From the NCBI GenBank assembly GCA_036788195.1, contig DAIQNX010000015.1:7450-71449 (forward strand): a DNA stretch of 64,000 nt. Reading direction: 5' to 3'. Positions 26,900 through 35,189 of the stretch are shown in pieces (position 1 is the stretch's first letter; each line of letters begins with the position of its first letter). The stretch comes from CALFXN01 sp937957815 (GTDB lineage: Bacteria; Synergistota; Synergistia; Synergistales; Aminobacteriaceae). Position numbers and translations under genes: made by a program. The notes below the pieces were generated by a model that was not told where the DNA came from, did no database searches, and worked only from the letters and a program-made list of their open reading frames with translations.

Positions 26900-28081
26900 T
26901 TACAGCATCTTCACGAGGAACCCGGCGAGGAAGACCGATGCGATCGTGACGGTCGTGAACCCGCCGACGAGCATCGGAGGCAGGATCTTGCCCAGGACGA
27001 ACTCCTGCTCTTCGGGGGTCTTTCCGACGGCGTGAGAGACTTCGGACGAGACGATGAACGTCCCCGGGAAGCCGAAGAGGCACGTGGTCCCGATCGCGAG
27101 CGCCATCTCCCATGATACTTTGAGAATTTTCCCGGCGAGGAACGTGAACGCGGCGATACCGATGACGGAGATGACGAACGCCATCGTGATCGGGTAGATG
27201 AGCTTCATGACCATGTCCGGCGTCGCCTTCGGGAGGCTCATGAAGATGACGACCATGAGCGGGAAGAGGACGAATCCCGTCGCGTTCGCCTTGTCGAGGA
27301 CCTTGTGTTCGAGGAAGCCGATCTCGTAGGCGACGATGCCGAAGATCAGGCAGAGGATGTACTTGTGGATGACGTTGTTCAGGAGCGGGGCCGCGAGAAG
27401 CGCGAGGACGCCCACGAACAGGGTTTTGGCGATCAGGATGTACGGCGTCTGGAGGGATTTGGGCAACGGCGGGAAAAGCCGCCAGGTCGGCTGCTCCGGG
27501 TCGCTCTTCGCGGCCGCTCCGGCCTTGCGCGCCTCTCCGCTCCGGAAGACCGCGAGCTGCCGTTTGCTCTCGCGGGAGAGGCACCAGGACGCGATCGGGA
27601 GGCCGACGAAGTTCTGGAGGACGAGAAGCATCGTCGCGAAGACGGCGAGTTCCGTCATGCCCTTCGCGGTCGCCGCTTCGCTCATGATGATCGTCGCCAC
27701 GACGCCGCCCGAGATCGGGCCCGCCGCGACGATGCCGTACTGCTTCCCGATGATCGGACCGCCGAGGACGAGAAGCGCCACGCCGACGGCGACGATCGCC
27801 GCGAGCGCGATCGTGACGGTCTTCCATTCGTTCCTGAGGTCGCGCAGCTTCATCATCGTTCCCATGTAGACGAGAAGCATGGGAATGACGTAGATGCCGA
27901 TCTTGACGAGCCCGGCATCTTCGAAAATCGTCTTCGGCAGGCCGTACCAGAAGCCGAAAAGGAATATGAGTCCGGAGACGAAAAGCATCGACGCGATGGC
28001 TTTTGTCTTGTACGCCACGTAGTCACCGATGGCGAAGATCAGGCCGATGACGAAGAATGACATTTCGGGGAACCACTTCAT
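26900..28081 (-). CDS. Polytopic membrane protein, probable secondary transporter (family not identified)
   Basis: A 393-residue protein with about ten to eleven hydrophobic helices and little soluble sequence apart from a polar loop near residues 180-210 (AARKAG...EQPTW region). Small-residue-rich motifs such as GPISGGVVATIIMSEAA and GTTCLFGFPGTFIVSSE sit in symmetric halves, as in inverted-repeat symporters of the glutamate/citrate type. I do not recognise a named family. The ATG at 28081 has GGAGGG six bases ahead. It is divergent from an M20 peptidase/amidohydrolase, which suggests uptake of that enzyme's substrate. Confidence 0.7.
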   Translation of the reverse strand: MKWFPEMSFFVIGLIFAIGDYVAYKTKAIASMLFVSGLIFLFGFWYGLPKTIFEDAGLVKIGIYVIPMLLVYMGTMMKLRDLRNEWKTVTIALAAIVAVGVALLVLGGPIIGKQYGIVAAGPISGGVVATIIMSEAATAKGMTELAVFATMLLVLQNFVGLPIASWCLSRESKRQLAVFRSGEARKAGAAAKSDPEQPTWRLFPPLPKSLQTPYILIAKTLFVGVLALLAAPLLNNVIHKYILCLIFGIVAYEIGFLEHKVLDKANATGFVLFPLMVVIFMSLPKATPDMVMKLIYPITMAFVISVIGIAAFTFLAGKILKVSWEMALAIGTTCLFGFPGTFIVSSEVSHAVGKTPEEQEFVLGKILPPMLVGGFTTVTIASVFLAGFLVKML

Positions 28082-28220
28082 GGACAACCCTCCGTTTCTC
28101 TCTTGTGAACAGGATCACCGGAAAAGGAACACGCTTTTCGTCTCATGCGCTCCCCGCGACGTTCGCCCCCTCCCCGCTTCCTTCCTTTATCGCAATGATG
28201 CGACAGAAGCGGTTCGGCAG

Positions 28221-28249
28221 AATGTAGTATGATATTCCACGATTGTCAA
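28221..28249 (-). promoter_or_regulatory. Promoter of the membrane transporter-like gene
   Basis: On the minus strand: a perfect TTGACA (28249-28244), a 17-base spacer and TACATT (28226-28221). The leader to the ATG is about 135 bases and holds no obvious structure. Confidence 0.65.
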
Positions 28250-28289
28250 GAAACAATACATCGTGAATTCCGTCGGGAATTTTCTCATA

Positions 28290-28306
28290 CCGATGTTTTC
28301 CATCGG
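28290..28306. promoter_or_regulatory. Inverted repeat upstream of the M20 gene (possible operator)
   Basis: CCGATG-TTTTC-CATCGG is a perfect 6-base inverted repeat, 36 bases before the M20 ATG. A second, imperfect dyad (AATTCC-GTC-GGGAATT) lies just upstream. Either could bind a regulator of the divergent pair. Role inferred only from symmetry and position. Confidence 0.35.
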
Positions 28307-28341
28307 ACGGAAAATATCATCCGAAAGAAAGGGGTCGTATC

Positions 28342-29538
28342 ATGCTGTCACGCATCATGGAACGCGCACGGGCGCACGAGAAGGAAATCGTCGAGCTTCG
28401 CCGTCACTTCCACATGAATCCGGAGCTGTCATGGAAAGAAGTCGAGACGACGAAGAAAGTCGTCGAAGTTCTCGAACGCCTCGGGTATACGATCGTCAAA
28501 AAGGGCTTCGGCGGAACCGAATCCGGCGTCGTGGCCGACCTGAAGCGGGGAAAGTGCGGCCCTTGCGTCGCGCTTCGAGGAGACATGGACGCATTGCCGC
28601 TGCAGGAGGAGAACGACGTTCCCTACAAATCGCGAAACGACGGCGTCATGCATGCCTGTGGTCATGACGCGCACACGGCGATGCTTCTGGGCGCGGCGAT
28701 GGTCCTCAGGGAGATGGAAGCCGACCTCCCCGGCAACGTCCGCCTGATCTTCCAGCCCGCCGAAGAGCACGGACTCAAACCCGGCGCGAAGATCATGATC
28801 GAAGAGGGGGCGCTCGACGGCGTGTCCGCGATCGCGGGAATCCACGTCTGGTCGCTTACGGAGACGGGAAAGATCGTCTACCGGAGCGGTCCGTTCATGG
28901 CGGCGGCGGACGGCTTCGAGCTGACGATCCGGGGCAAGGGCGGCCACGGATCCGCGCCGGAACTCTGCCATGATCCCGTCATCCCCGCGGCGCAGATCGT
29001 GAACGCGATCCAGACGATCGTCACGCGCGAGATCTGCCCGCGCGAGACGGCCGTCATCAGCATCGGCAAGTTCCAGTCGAACTCGAACGCGTTCAACATC
29101 ATCCCCGAGACCGTGTTCATGAACGGCACGATCCGGACGTTCAATCCGAAGGTCCAGGACCATATCGAAGCGGCGATGAACCGGATCGCGGAGGCACACT
29201 GCGCGGCTGCCCGCTGCACGGCCGAGCTCAAGTACACGCGCTTCATCCCTGCCACGATCAACGACGCCGCGATGACCTCCCTCCTGACGGGCGCGGCCAG
29301 GGAACTTCTCGGCGACGGGAACGTCGTCGAAACGGAACTCATCATGGGATCCGAGGATTACAGCTTCTTCCTCCAGAAGATCCCGGGAACCTACTTCAAT
29401 CTCGGAACGCGGAACGCCACGAAGGGGACGGACAAATCGCACCATTCGCCGGTCTTCAACCTCGACGAGGATGCGCTCCCGACCGGAGTGGCCCTCATGT
29501 CCGCGTTCGCGTGGAAGTACCTGTCGAGCGCCTGCTGA
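28342..29538 (+). CDS. M20-family amidohydrolase/aminoacylase
   Basis: A 398-residue zinc hydrolase of the M20D branch (hippurate/indole-acetyl-amino acid hydrolase type). Visible are LRRHFHMNPELSW, RGDMDALPL (metal Asp), ACGHDAHTAML (His), QPAEE (Glu pair), the dimerisation-domain GKGGHGSAPE and the late MGSEDYSFF. It should release amino acids from N-acyl or amide conjugates. The ATG at 28342 follows AAAGAAAGGGG. A hairpin terminator follows at 29562. It is divergent from a transporter-like gene. Confidence 0.9.
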   Translation: MLSRIMERARAHEKEIVELRRHFHMNPELSWKEVETTKKVVEVLERLGYTIVKKGFGGTESGVVADLKRGKCGPCVALRGDMDALPLQEENDVPYKSRNDGVMHACGHDAHTAMLLGAAMVLREMEADLPGNVRLIFQPAEEHGLKPGAKIMIEEGALDGVSAIAGIHVWSLTETGKIVYRSGPFMAAADGFELTIRGKGGHGSAPELCHDPVIPAAQIVNAIQTIVTREICPRETAVISIGKFQSNSNAFNIIPETVFMNGTIRTFNPKVQDHIEAAMNRIAEAHCAAARCTAELKYTRFIPATINDAAMTSLLTGAARELLGDGNVVETELIMGSEDYSFFLQKIPGTYFNLGTRNATKGTDKSHHSPVFNLDEDALPTGVALMSAFAWKYLSSAC

Positions 29539-29561
29539 CCGAAACGGCGATATCGCGGCGC

Positions 29562-29599
29562 GAAGCGGGAGAAGGGTGATTCGGCCCTTCCCCCGTTTC
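29562..29599. terminator. Hairpin terminator between convergent genes
   Basis: Arms GAAGCGGGAGAAGGG and CCCTTCCCCCGTTTC pair with one mismatch bubble around an 8-base loop. The T-run is poor, so efficiency is uncertain. It lies 23 bases after the M20 stop and seven bases before the end of the opposing AraC-like gene. Confidence 0.6.
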
Positions 29600-29605
29600 A
29601 TGTCT

Positions 29606-29998
29606 TCATGTCGGCGCGTTCCGGAATGCCTTCGCGTAGACTCCCGGCGGCGTTCCGCTGCGCCCCGGGGCGACCGAACGCGCCGCAGTCGCAAGCGCGG
29701 CCGGGTCGACGTAGAGCATCCGGTACCGCCATTCGGTTTGGTTCGTCCCGTGTCCCGTATGCGCCTCGCCGGGCATGACGAGCGTGGCATTCCCGGCCGC
29801 CGCGGTCTCGGTCGTTTCCCGGTAGCGGAAATTCAGACCTCCCCGTTCGACGACTCCAAAGCCGAACGTGTCGTGACTGTGCAGCGAGAACGACTGACTG
29901 ACGTACGTTGCCAGCAGAATGTCCGCTGCGGGCAGCGCTGCGTTGCGCCACAGACGGACGGACTCGCCGCCTTCCCGATTGTCGAGCGTTTCCGTCAT
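29606..29998 (-). CDS. AraC-type N-terminal ligand-binding (cupin) domain protein lacking the DNA-binding domain
   Basis: A 130-residue protein that matches only the sensor half of AraC-family regulators: SFSLHSHDTFGFGVVERGG, then LVMPGEAHTGHG and WRYRMLYVDP. AraC regulators continue with two helix-turn-helix motifs over another ~130 residues. Here the frame stops at NAPT, and the M20 gene's terminator follows at once, so no HTH can be encoded. It may be a degraded regulator or a free-standing ligand-binding cupin. The ATG at 29998 has a GGGAGGAT RBS, arguing that it is still translated. Confidence 0.7.
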   Translation of the reverse strand: MTETLDNREGGESVRLWRNAALPAADILLATYVSQSFSLHSHDTFGFGVVERGGLNFRYRETTETAAAGNATLVMPGEAHTGHGTNQTEWRYRMLYVDPAALATAARSVAPGRSGTPPGVYAKAFRNAPT

Positions 29999-30119
29999 CG
30001 TATCCTCCCGGGGGAATATTCGCAGGCGCCCCGACGAATGTGATCTTCTGCAATATCGTACAAGCCGGACGCCCAAAGCGCATCCTACAATCGGCCGAAA
30101 AGGAAGGGGCGATGCAACG

Positions 30120-30824
30120 ATGATTCAGACGAAAACGAACGACATTCTGCAAACGGGGACGCGCTGGAAGAACGCGAACGCCGGAACGTCGGCCGGAATC
30201 CTGGTCGTCCGGAACGCGCCGAACGGACCGGTCGGCGCGTCGATGGAGGCCTTTCGCGCGGAGACGGAGGAATCCCTTCGGGCGCGCTTCGGCTCCATGG
30301 ACCGAGCGGCGCTCCGGGAACTGCCGGTCTACCGGGAGTATGCGGCGTATTACCGGCGGTTCGACAAGACGTATCACGTCCTCATGCAGCTCGAGTCGAT
30401 CGCGCTCAAGGGGAAGCGCATCCCGAAGGTGTCGAACCTCGTCACCGCGATGTTCGCGGCAGAGCTGTCGAGCGGCGTCCTCACGGCCGGACACGACCTC
30501 GACAGACTCGCGCTTCCGCTCGAGGCCTCGCTCGCGACGCCGGATGAGGCGTATGCGCTTCTCGGGAAGGGAACGCTCCAGAAGATGAAGGAGGGGGACC
30601 TTCGCGTGGCGGACGGCCGGGGTCTCATCGGGAGTATCCTGTATGGTCCCAACGATCGCTCTCCCATCGGCCCCGATACGAGGAACGTTCTCTATCTCGT
30701 CTACGGCGTTCCCGGCGTGTCGCGGGACGCCATCCGGGAGCACCTCGAAGGTCTTGGACATCGCGTTGCGTCGCTCTCCTCCGGTGCGACGACGGAAGGC
30801 CCGGAAATCGTCACGGCCGGATAG
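30120..30824 (+). CDS. B3/B4 tRNA-binding-domain protein (PheT B3/B4-like)
   Basis: A 234-residue stand-alone B3/B4 domain, the fold found in the beta subunit of phenylalanyl-tRNA synthetase. Typical pieces are YREYAAYYRRFDKTYHVLMQ, PKVSNLVTAMFAAELSS and the DLDRLALPLEA to GPNDRSPIGPDTRN region. Stand-alone forms are widespread and have no settled function; tRNA or small-ligand editing has been proposed. The ATG at 30120 follows AAGGAAGGGG. It is divergent from the AraC-domain gene, and such pairs of AraC and B3/B4 genes suggest shared regulation. Confidence 0.8.
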   Translation: MIQTKTNDILQTGTRWKNANAGTSAGILVVRNAPNGPVGASMEAFRAETEESLRARFGSMDRAALRELPVYREYAAYYRRFDKTYHVLMQLESIALKGKRIPKVSNLVTAMFAAELSSGVLTAGHDLDRLALPLEASLATPDEAYALLGKGTLQKMKEGDLRVADGRGLIGSILYGPNDRSPIGPDTRNVLYLVYGVPGVSRDAIREHLEGLGHRVASLSSGATTEGPEIVTAG

Positions 30825-30870
30825 ACGGACGTGAGGAGTCCCGCGAAGGAGCTCCCCGCGTCCGCGTGTT

Positions 30871-31566
30871 TCAGGAGGCGAGCGCCCGTTCGACGGCCGC
30901 CTCGGCGTGAAGCCGCGTCGTGTCCATGACCGGAAGCGCCGTATGCTCCCGATGGATCAGGAGCGGAAGCTCCGTGCAGCCGAGGACGATGCCCTGCGCG
31001 CCCCGTGAGGCGAGTCCGTCCATGATCCGGAGGACCGTCGAGCGAGATTCGTCGCGGATGATCCCGCGGCACAGTTCGTCGAAGATGATCCGGTCGACCG
31101 TCTCCATGTCGTCGTCGCCCGGAACGAGGACGTCGAGCCCGAAACGCTCCCTCATGCGCCCGGAATAGGTGTCCGACCGCATGAGATATTTCGTCCCGAG
31201 AAGCCCCACGCGCGAGAAGCCGAGCCGTTTCGACCCGAGCGACGCCGCGTCTGCGATGTGGAGCACCGGAAGCCCCGTCTCCTTTTCGAGGGCGTCCGCG
31301 TAGCGGTGGAGCGTGTTCGAGCAGATCAGCAGGAACGACGCGCCGCCGCGCGCGACCGAGTGTCCCGCGTTCAGCATGATCTCCCCGAGGTCGTCCCACC
31401 TTCCCTCTTTGAGCATCGCGGCGACGGGTGCGAAGTCGAGCGAGTGGAGGAGGCACGCCGAGGAACTCAGACCTCCGAGTCTGCGCACGGTCGTCTCGTT
31501 GAGAATCCGGTAGTATTCGATCGTCGACTCCCAGCTCGTGCCGCCGATCAGACCGATGAGCTTCAT
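30871..31566 (-). CDS. Aspartate/glutamate racemase family protein
   Basis: A 231-residue cofactor-independent racemase. It starts MKLIGLIGGTSWEST and has both catalytic cysteines: Cys82 in LLICSNTLH and Cys at about 197 in IVLGCTELPLL. The two Cys bases interconvert L- and D-amino acids, most often aspartate or glutamate. The ATG overlaps the PhzF-like stop as ATGA. It is the third gene of a MocR-PhzF-racemase operon, so its expression is probably tied to amino-acid or PLP sensing. Confidence 0.9.
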   Translation of the reverse strand: MKLIGLIGGTSWESTIEYYRILNETTVRRLGGLSSSACLLHSLDFAPVAAMLKEGRWDDLGEIMLNAGHSVARGGASFLLICSNTLHRYADALEKETGLPVLHIADAASLGSKRLGFSRVGLLGTKYLMRSDTYSGRMRERFGLDVLVPGDDDMETVDRIIFDELCRGIIRDESRSTVLRIMDGLASRGAQGIVLGCTELPLLIHREHTALPVMDTTRLHAEAAVERALAS

Positions 31567-32459
31567 CGCAGCGCACCCGTCTCCATCGTTCCGTCGAGGA
31601 CCGTCACGGTCGGCCCGCCGACGCGGACCTCCACGATTGCTCCGTTCCTCAGGCCGACGATCGTCGAGACGCGGCCCGGGCGTTCCGCGCCGTATCCGGC
31701 TTCGGCGCTCATCCGGATCGTGTCCGAGAGCGGAACGAGCGCGTGCTTCACGACGTACGCGGAGACGCAGCCGTTGCACGTGCCGCACACGGGATCCTCG
31801 TCGATCCCGACGGCGGGCGCGAACGACCGGATGTGGTAGGCCGACTCCGGATGCTTCGTCTCGAGCGAAAAGACCGAGTACCCGATGTAATTCCCTTCGC
31901 GGCTCGCCTTCGCGATCGCCGGGAAATCGGGCGCGAGGGTGGAGAGCGTCGATAACGACTTCAGGCCGAACGTCAGCCAGGGCAGCCCGGTCGAGACGAC
32001 GGATACCGGCGCGTCGAGAATATCGTCCTCCGTCACGCGAAGGAGCGCCGCGACTTCGGCGCGCGACGATGCCTCCCGGAAGGTCGGAAGGGCCTGATTC
32101 ATCATGAAGACGGGACGCGGTCCCTCTCTGCGGACCTCGACCGGAAGGACGCCCGCGAGCGTCTCCTGCGTGAAGGTCGTCCGGTCCTTCGCGAGACGCC
32201 TCTCCTCCTCGAGCGCGGCGAACGTCCCGATCGTCGCGTGGCCGCAGAGTTCGACCTCCCTGCGCGGCGTGAAGAACCTGACGCGGAAGTCCGCGACGTC
32301 CGACGGCGTCACGAACGCCGTCTCCGACAGGTTCATCTCCCGCGCGATCCGGAGCATCGTCGCGTCGTCGAGCCCCTCCGCGTTCAGGACGACCCCAGCG
32401 GGGTTCCCTCCGAACGGCTCTTCCGAAAACGCGTCCACCTGTTTGATCGCAATTCTCAT
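31563..32459 (-). CDS. PhzF-family epimerase/isomerase-like protein
   Basis: A 298-residue PhzF/diaminopimelate-epimerase-fold protein. The N-terminal half has QVDAFSEEPFGGNPAGVV and the conserved acid Glu46 in MNLSETAFV. The second half has the signature DEDPVCGTCNGCVSAYV. PhzF acts in phenazine synthesis, but most family members have unknown substrates. Lacking the paired Cys of true DapF, it is more likely an isomerase on an amino-acid-derived compound. The ATG at 32459 has AAAGGGG eight bases ahead; a GTG at 32468 is less well placed. Confidence 0.85.
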   Translation of the reverse strand: MRIAIKQVDAFSEEPFGGNPAGVVLNAEGLDDATMLRIAREMNLSETAFVTPSDVADFRVRFFTPRREVELCGHATIGTFAALEEERRLAKDRTTFTQETLAGVLPVEVRREGPRPVFMMNQALPTFREASSRAEVAALLRVTEDDILDAPVSVVSTGLPWLTFGLKSLSTLSTLAPDFPAIAKASREGNYIGYSVFSLETKHPESAYHIRSFAPAVGIDEDPVCGTCNGCVSAYVVKHALVPLSDTIRMSAEAGYGAERPGRVSTIVGLRNGAIVEVRVGGPTVTVLDGTMETGALR

Positions 32460-32513
32460 GTCACGCACCCCTTTCCCGTTTCGATGTCGCCGCCCGGTTT
32501 TCCGGGGCGGCGC

Positions 32514-34025
32514 TCAGATCACCGGCCGAACCGCCTCGCGTTCCTGCGCGGGAACGTCGCCGGAACACTCGCGGACGGCGTCCGTGAGGCAACGGATTCC
32601 CTCCCGGATTCTGTCCTCGGGCTCTGCCGCGAAGCAGAGTCGCATGTGCGACCCCCCCTGGATTCCGTCGGCGAAGAAGGCGTTCCCCGGAAGATAGGAG
32701 ACGCCCCGCCGCGCCGCGGCGGCCGGAAGCCGCGAGACGTCGACCGACGGGGGCACCCGCGCCCAGACGTAGTACCCGCCTGCGGGGGAATTCCAGTTCA
32801 TGCCCGGAGGCGCCGATTCCGCAAGCGTCCGGAGCATGACGCCGCGCCGGGTCGCGTAACGCGTGCGGACGACGCGGAGATGTTCTTCGTAGACCCCTTC
32901 GCGCAGCATCCGATCGAGCAGGAACTGCGCCGGGGTGTTCGTGTGGAGGTCGGTGTACTGCTTCATGCGGCAGAACGCGTCGAGGACGCGCCTCGGCGCG
33001 ACGACCCAGCCGATGCGCGTGCCGAGGAAGAGCGTCTTCGAAAACGACCCGAGAGACAGGACGCTTCCCGTCGGGTCGGTCGCGAAGAGCGACGGGGGCG
33101 GCTCGGCATCGTAGGCGAGATCGGAGTAGGGATCGTCCTCGAGGACGGGCGTTCGGAAGCGCTGCGCGAGCTGGAGGAGTTCCCGCCGACGCTCGAGGCC
33201 CATCGTAACGCCCGTGGGGTTCTGGCAGGTCGGCAGCGTGTAGATCAGCCTCGGACGGAAGCGATGGAGGACGATTTCGAGAATGTCTGTCCGGATGCCC
33301 TTCTCGTCGACCGGAACGCCGACGACTCGTGCCCCGGCGTTCCTGAAGATTCTGAGCGCCCCGAAGAACGTCGGGTCTTCGACGACGACCGTGTCGCCGG
33401 GACGGACCAGAAGCCTCGCGGCGTAGTCGATTCCCTGCTGCGACCCGGAGAGGACGAAGACGTCTTCCGCGGAGACGACGACGTGGCGCGAGAGAAGGTA
33501 TCGCGCGATGCTCTCCCGGAGGACATCCTGCCCCGGAACGGGGCTCGGCAGGAGCATCGCCCCCGCGGTGCGGTCGTCGGCGAGAAGGCGGCGCATGATG
33601 TCCCGGACTGCGTCGACGGGGTAGAGCGACGGATCGGGGACGCCGGTCGCGAAGGAGATTCGATCCTGCGCCGAAGCCTCCCGCATCATGTCGCGGATGA
33701 TGCTTCCCCCCGGGGAAGCCGCGTCCTCGTTGAGGAGCTGGCTCCATGGGAGCGGCATGACCTCGCCGTTCCCGGAACGCGGGAAGAGCTGCGAGAGAAC
33801 CGTCGTGCCTCGGCCGACGAAACCCTCCGCGAGCCCCTCGGCCTTGAGTTCGTCGTAGGCCTTCACGACCGTGCTCCGGTTGAGCCCGAGCTCTTCGGCG
33901 AGTTTCCGCTCCGGTGGCAGCAGCGTCCCCCCCGGGAGTTCGCCCGAGAGGATCCCCTCCCGGAAGCTGTCGCGCAGCTGGAGATAGATCGGAACATCCG
34001 AATTCCGGACGATATGGAGATTCAC
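32514..34025 (-). CDS. MocR-type transcriptional regulator (GntR HTH fused to aminotransferase)
   Basis: A 503-residue fusion. Residues ~5-70 are a winged HTH of the GntR type (PIYLQLRDSFREGILSGEL, LAEELGLNRSTVVKAYDEL). Residues ~110-490 are a fold-type I aminotransferase with NPTG, the Asp-Asp-Pro PLP contact and SFSKTLFLG, whose Lys would bind PLP. MocR regulators sense PLP or PLP-amino acid adducts. The GTG at 34025 has AGGAGGG eight bases ahead. It leads an operon with PhzF-like and racemase genes, and ATCCAATT repeats overlap its promoter. Confidence 0.9.
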   Translation of the reverse strand: MNLHIVRNSDVPIYLQLRDSFREGILSGELPGGTLLPPERKLAEELGLNRSTVVKAYDELKAEGLAEGFVGRGTTVLSQLFPRSGNGEVMPLPWSQLLNEDAASPGGSIIRDMMREASAQDRISFATGVPDPSLYPVDAVRDIMRRLLADDRTAGAMLLPSPVPGQDVLRESIARYLLSRHVVVSAEDVFVLSGSQQGIDYAARLLVRPGDTVVVEDPTFFGALRIFRNAGARVVGVPVDEKGIRTDILEIVLHRFRPRLIYTLPTCQNPTGVTMGLERRRELLQLAQRFRTPVLEDDPYSDLAYDAEPPPSLFATDPTGSVLSLGSFSKTLFLGTRIGWVVAPRRVLDAFCRMKQYTDLHTNTPAQFLLDRMLREGVYEEHLRVVRTRYATRRGVMLRTLAESAPPGMNWNSPAGGYYVWARVPPSVDVSRLPAAAARRGVSYLPGNAFFADGIQGGSHMRLCFAAEPEDRIREGIRCLTDAVRECSGDVPAQEREAVRPVI

Positions 34026-34073
34026 GGCGCGTTCCCTCCTCGAGTCGCGGATGGCTTCAGGCATCCTGGAGGG

Positions 34074-34135
34074 ATTGTATCGTTTCAATTGGATGACGAG
34101 AACATCCAATTGACCCGCGGAAATGCCATCCAATT
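34074..34135 (-). promoter_or_regulatory. MocR promoter with three ATCCAATT operator half-sites
   Basis: On the minus strand the -35 is TTCTCG (34102-34097) and the -10 is TACAAT (34079-34074), with a 17-base spacer. Three exact 8-base boxes surround them. ATCCAATT occurs on the plus strand at 34104-34111 and 34128-34135 (24-base phase), and its inverse AATTGGAT at 34087-34094 lies between -35 and -10. Two direct repeats plus one inverted copy fit MocR-type binding and autoregulation. Confidence 0.65.
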
Positions 34136-34142
34136 CCCGGGA

Positions 34143-35189
34143 TCAGATGTCGCGGCGCCGTCTCCTCGTGAAGATGAAGTCCCGTTGAACCGCGAAACTG
34201 CCGAGGTAGATCAGGAGTTCCGAGATCACCTTCGCGCAGATGACCGGAATTCCGAAGCGGGAATTCAGGAAGGCGATCGTTCCGTACGACAGGATACCCG
34301 TGATGGTCACCAGTCCGGCAAAGGCGGGGAGGGCGAGTCGTGCGGTCGTGTCGGAGAAGAAGACGACCTTTTTGACGGCGAAAAACTGAAAGAAAAGCGC
34401 CGCGAGACGCGCCGCGATCTGCGACTCGGCGATATTCCCGGCGTACCGGAAGCAGGTCGCGAAAACGGCGTAATCGATGGCTGCGGTCGCGAGGGAGACG
34501 CCGATGAACCGGAAGAGCTGCAGGGAGATGTGTATCGAGTCACGGAGCGGCCTGAAGTGCGAACTCCTGTTGCCGTCGACGTAGACCGTCTCGATGTTCG
34601 TCTCCGCGATGCTCCAGTCGTGGTGTTTGCTCATGATGAGCATGTCCAGCTCGAACTCGTAGCCTGAATGCTCGATTCGGAGCAGTTGGGGGATGATCCG
34701 GGAGGAGATCCCCCGGAGCCCCGTCTGCGTATCCGAGAGTCTGCGTCCCACGAGAAGCCGGAAGAGCAGAAGAATCGTCCTGTTTCCGACGAGGCTTCTG
34801 AGGGGTACGCCGCGGGAAAAGCGTCGCGCTCCGAGAATCAGGTCCGCGGCTCCCGCGTCCAGCAATCCGGCGACCCTGCGGATATCGGCCGGGGTATGCT
34901 GCCCGTCCGCATCGGCGGTGACCGCTCCCGCCGCGTTCGGGAAACGGCAGAGGACGTCGTTCAGGCCCGTTTTCAAAGCGTTTCCCTTTCCGAGATTGAC
35001 CGCGTGTCGCAGGAGCGTCACTCCGGGAAAGGCGGCGAGTCGCGCGAAGAGGGGGCCGCAACTCGGATCGCTGCCGTCGTCCACGAGGACGACGGAAAGA
35101 AATTCCTCGGGAAAGGAGGTCATTTCCCGGACGAGCCGTTCGAGTTCCGGTCCGGGGTTGTAGGCGGGAATGACGAGGACGATATTCAG
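34143..35189 (-). CDS. GT2 glycosyltransferase fused to GtrA-like membrane domain (apparent CTG start)
   Basis: A 348-residue protein. Residues 1-~215 are a family 2 glycosyltransferase of the dolichol/polyprenyl-phosphate-mannose synthase type, with VIPAYN, LVDDGSDPS and the DADGQH triad. Residues ~225-345 are a GtrA domain of four helices ending SFAVQRDFIF. Such fusions make and flip polyprenyl-linked sugars. The first ATG (35123) would delete the VIPAYN strand. The CTG at 35189-35187 overlaps the upstream TGA as CTGA and restores a normal N-terminus. It is coupled to the membrane glycosyltransferase-like gene. Confidence 0.85.
   Translation of the reverse strand: MNIVLVIPAYNPGPELERLVREMTSFPEEFLSVVLVDDGSDPSCGPLFARLAAFPGVTLLRHAVNLGKGNALKTGLNDVLCRFPNAAGAVTADADGQHTPADIRRVAGLLDAGAADLILGARRFSRGVPLRSLVGNRTILLLFRLLVGRRLSDTQTGLRGISSRIIPQLLRIEHSGYEFELDMLIMSKHHDWSIAETNIETVYVDGNRSSHFRPLRDSIHISLQLFRFIGVSLATAAIDYAVFATCFRYAGNIAESQIAARLAALFFQFFAVKKVVFFSDTTARLALPAFAGLVTITGILSYGTIAFLNSRFGIPVICAKVISELLIYLGSFAVQRDFIFTRRRRRDI

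Noticed and set aside
28229..28417. Short plus-strand frame upstream of and overlapping the M20 gene
   Set aside because: It overlaps the real M20 start in another frame, has no RBS and shows no family pattern.
32238..34667. An 809-codon plus-strand frame over the MocR and glycosyltransferase genes
   Set aside because: Shadow frame: charged, low-complexity composition, no RBS and no homology-like motifs. Both minus-strand genes have intact catalytic motifs.
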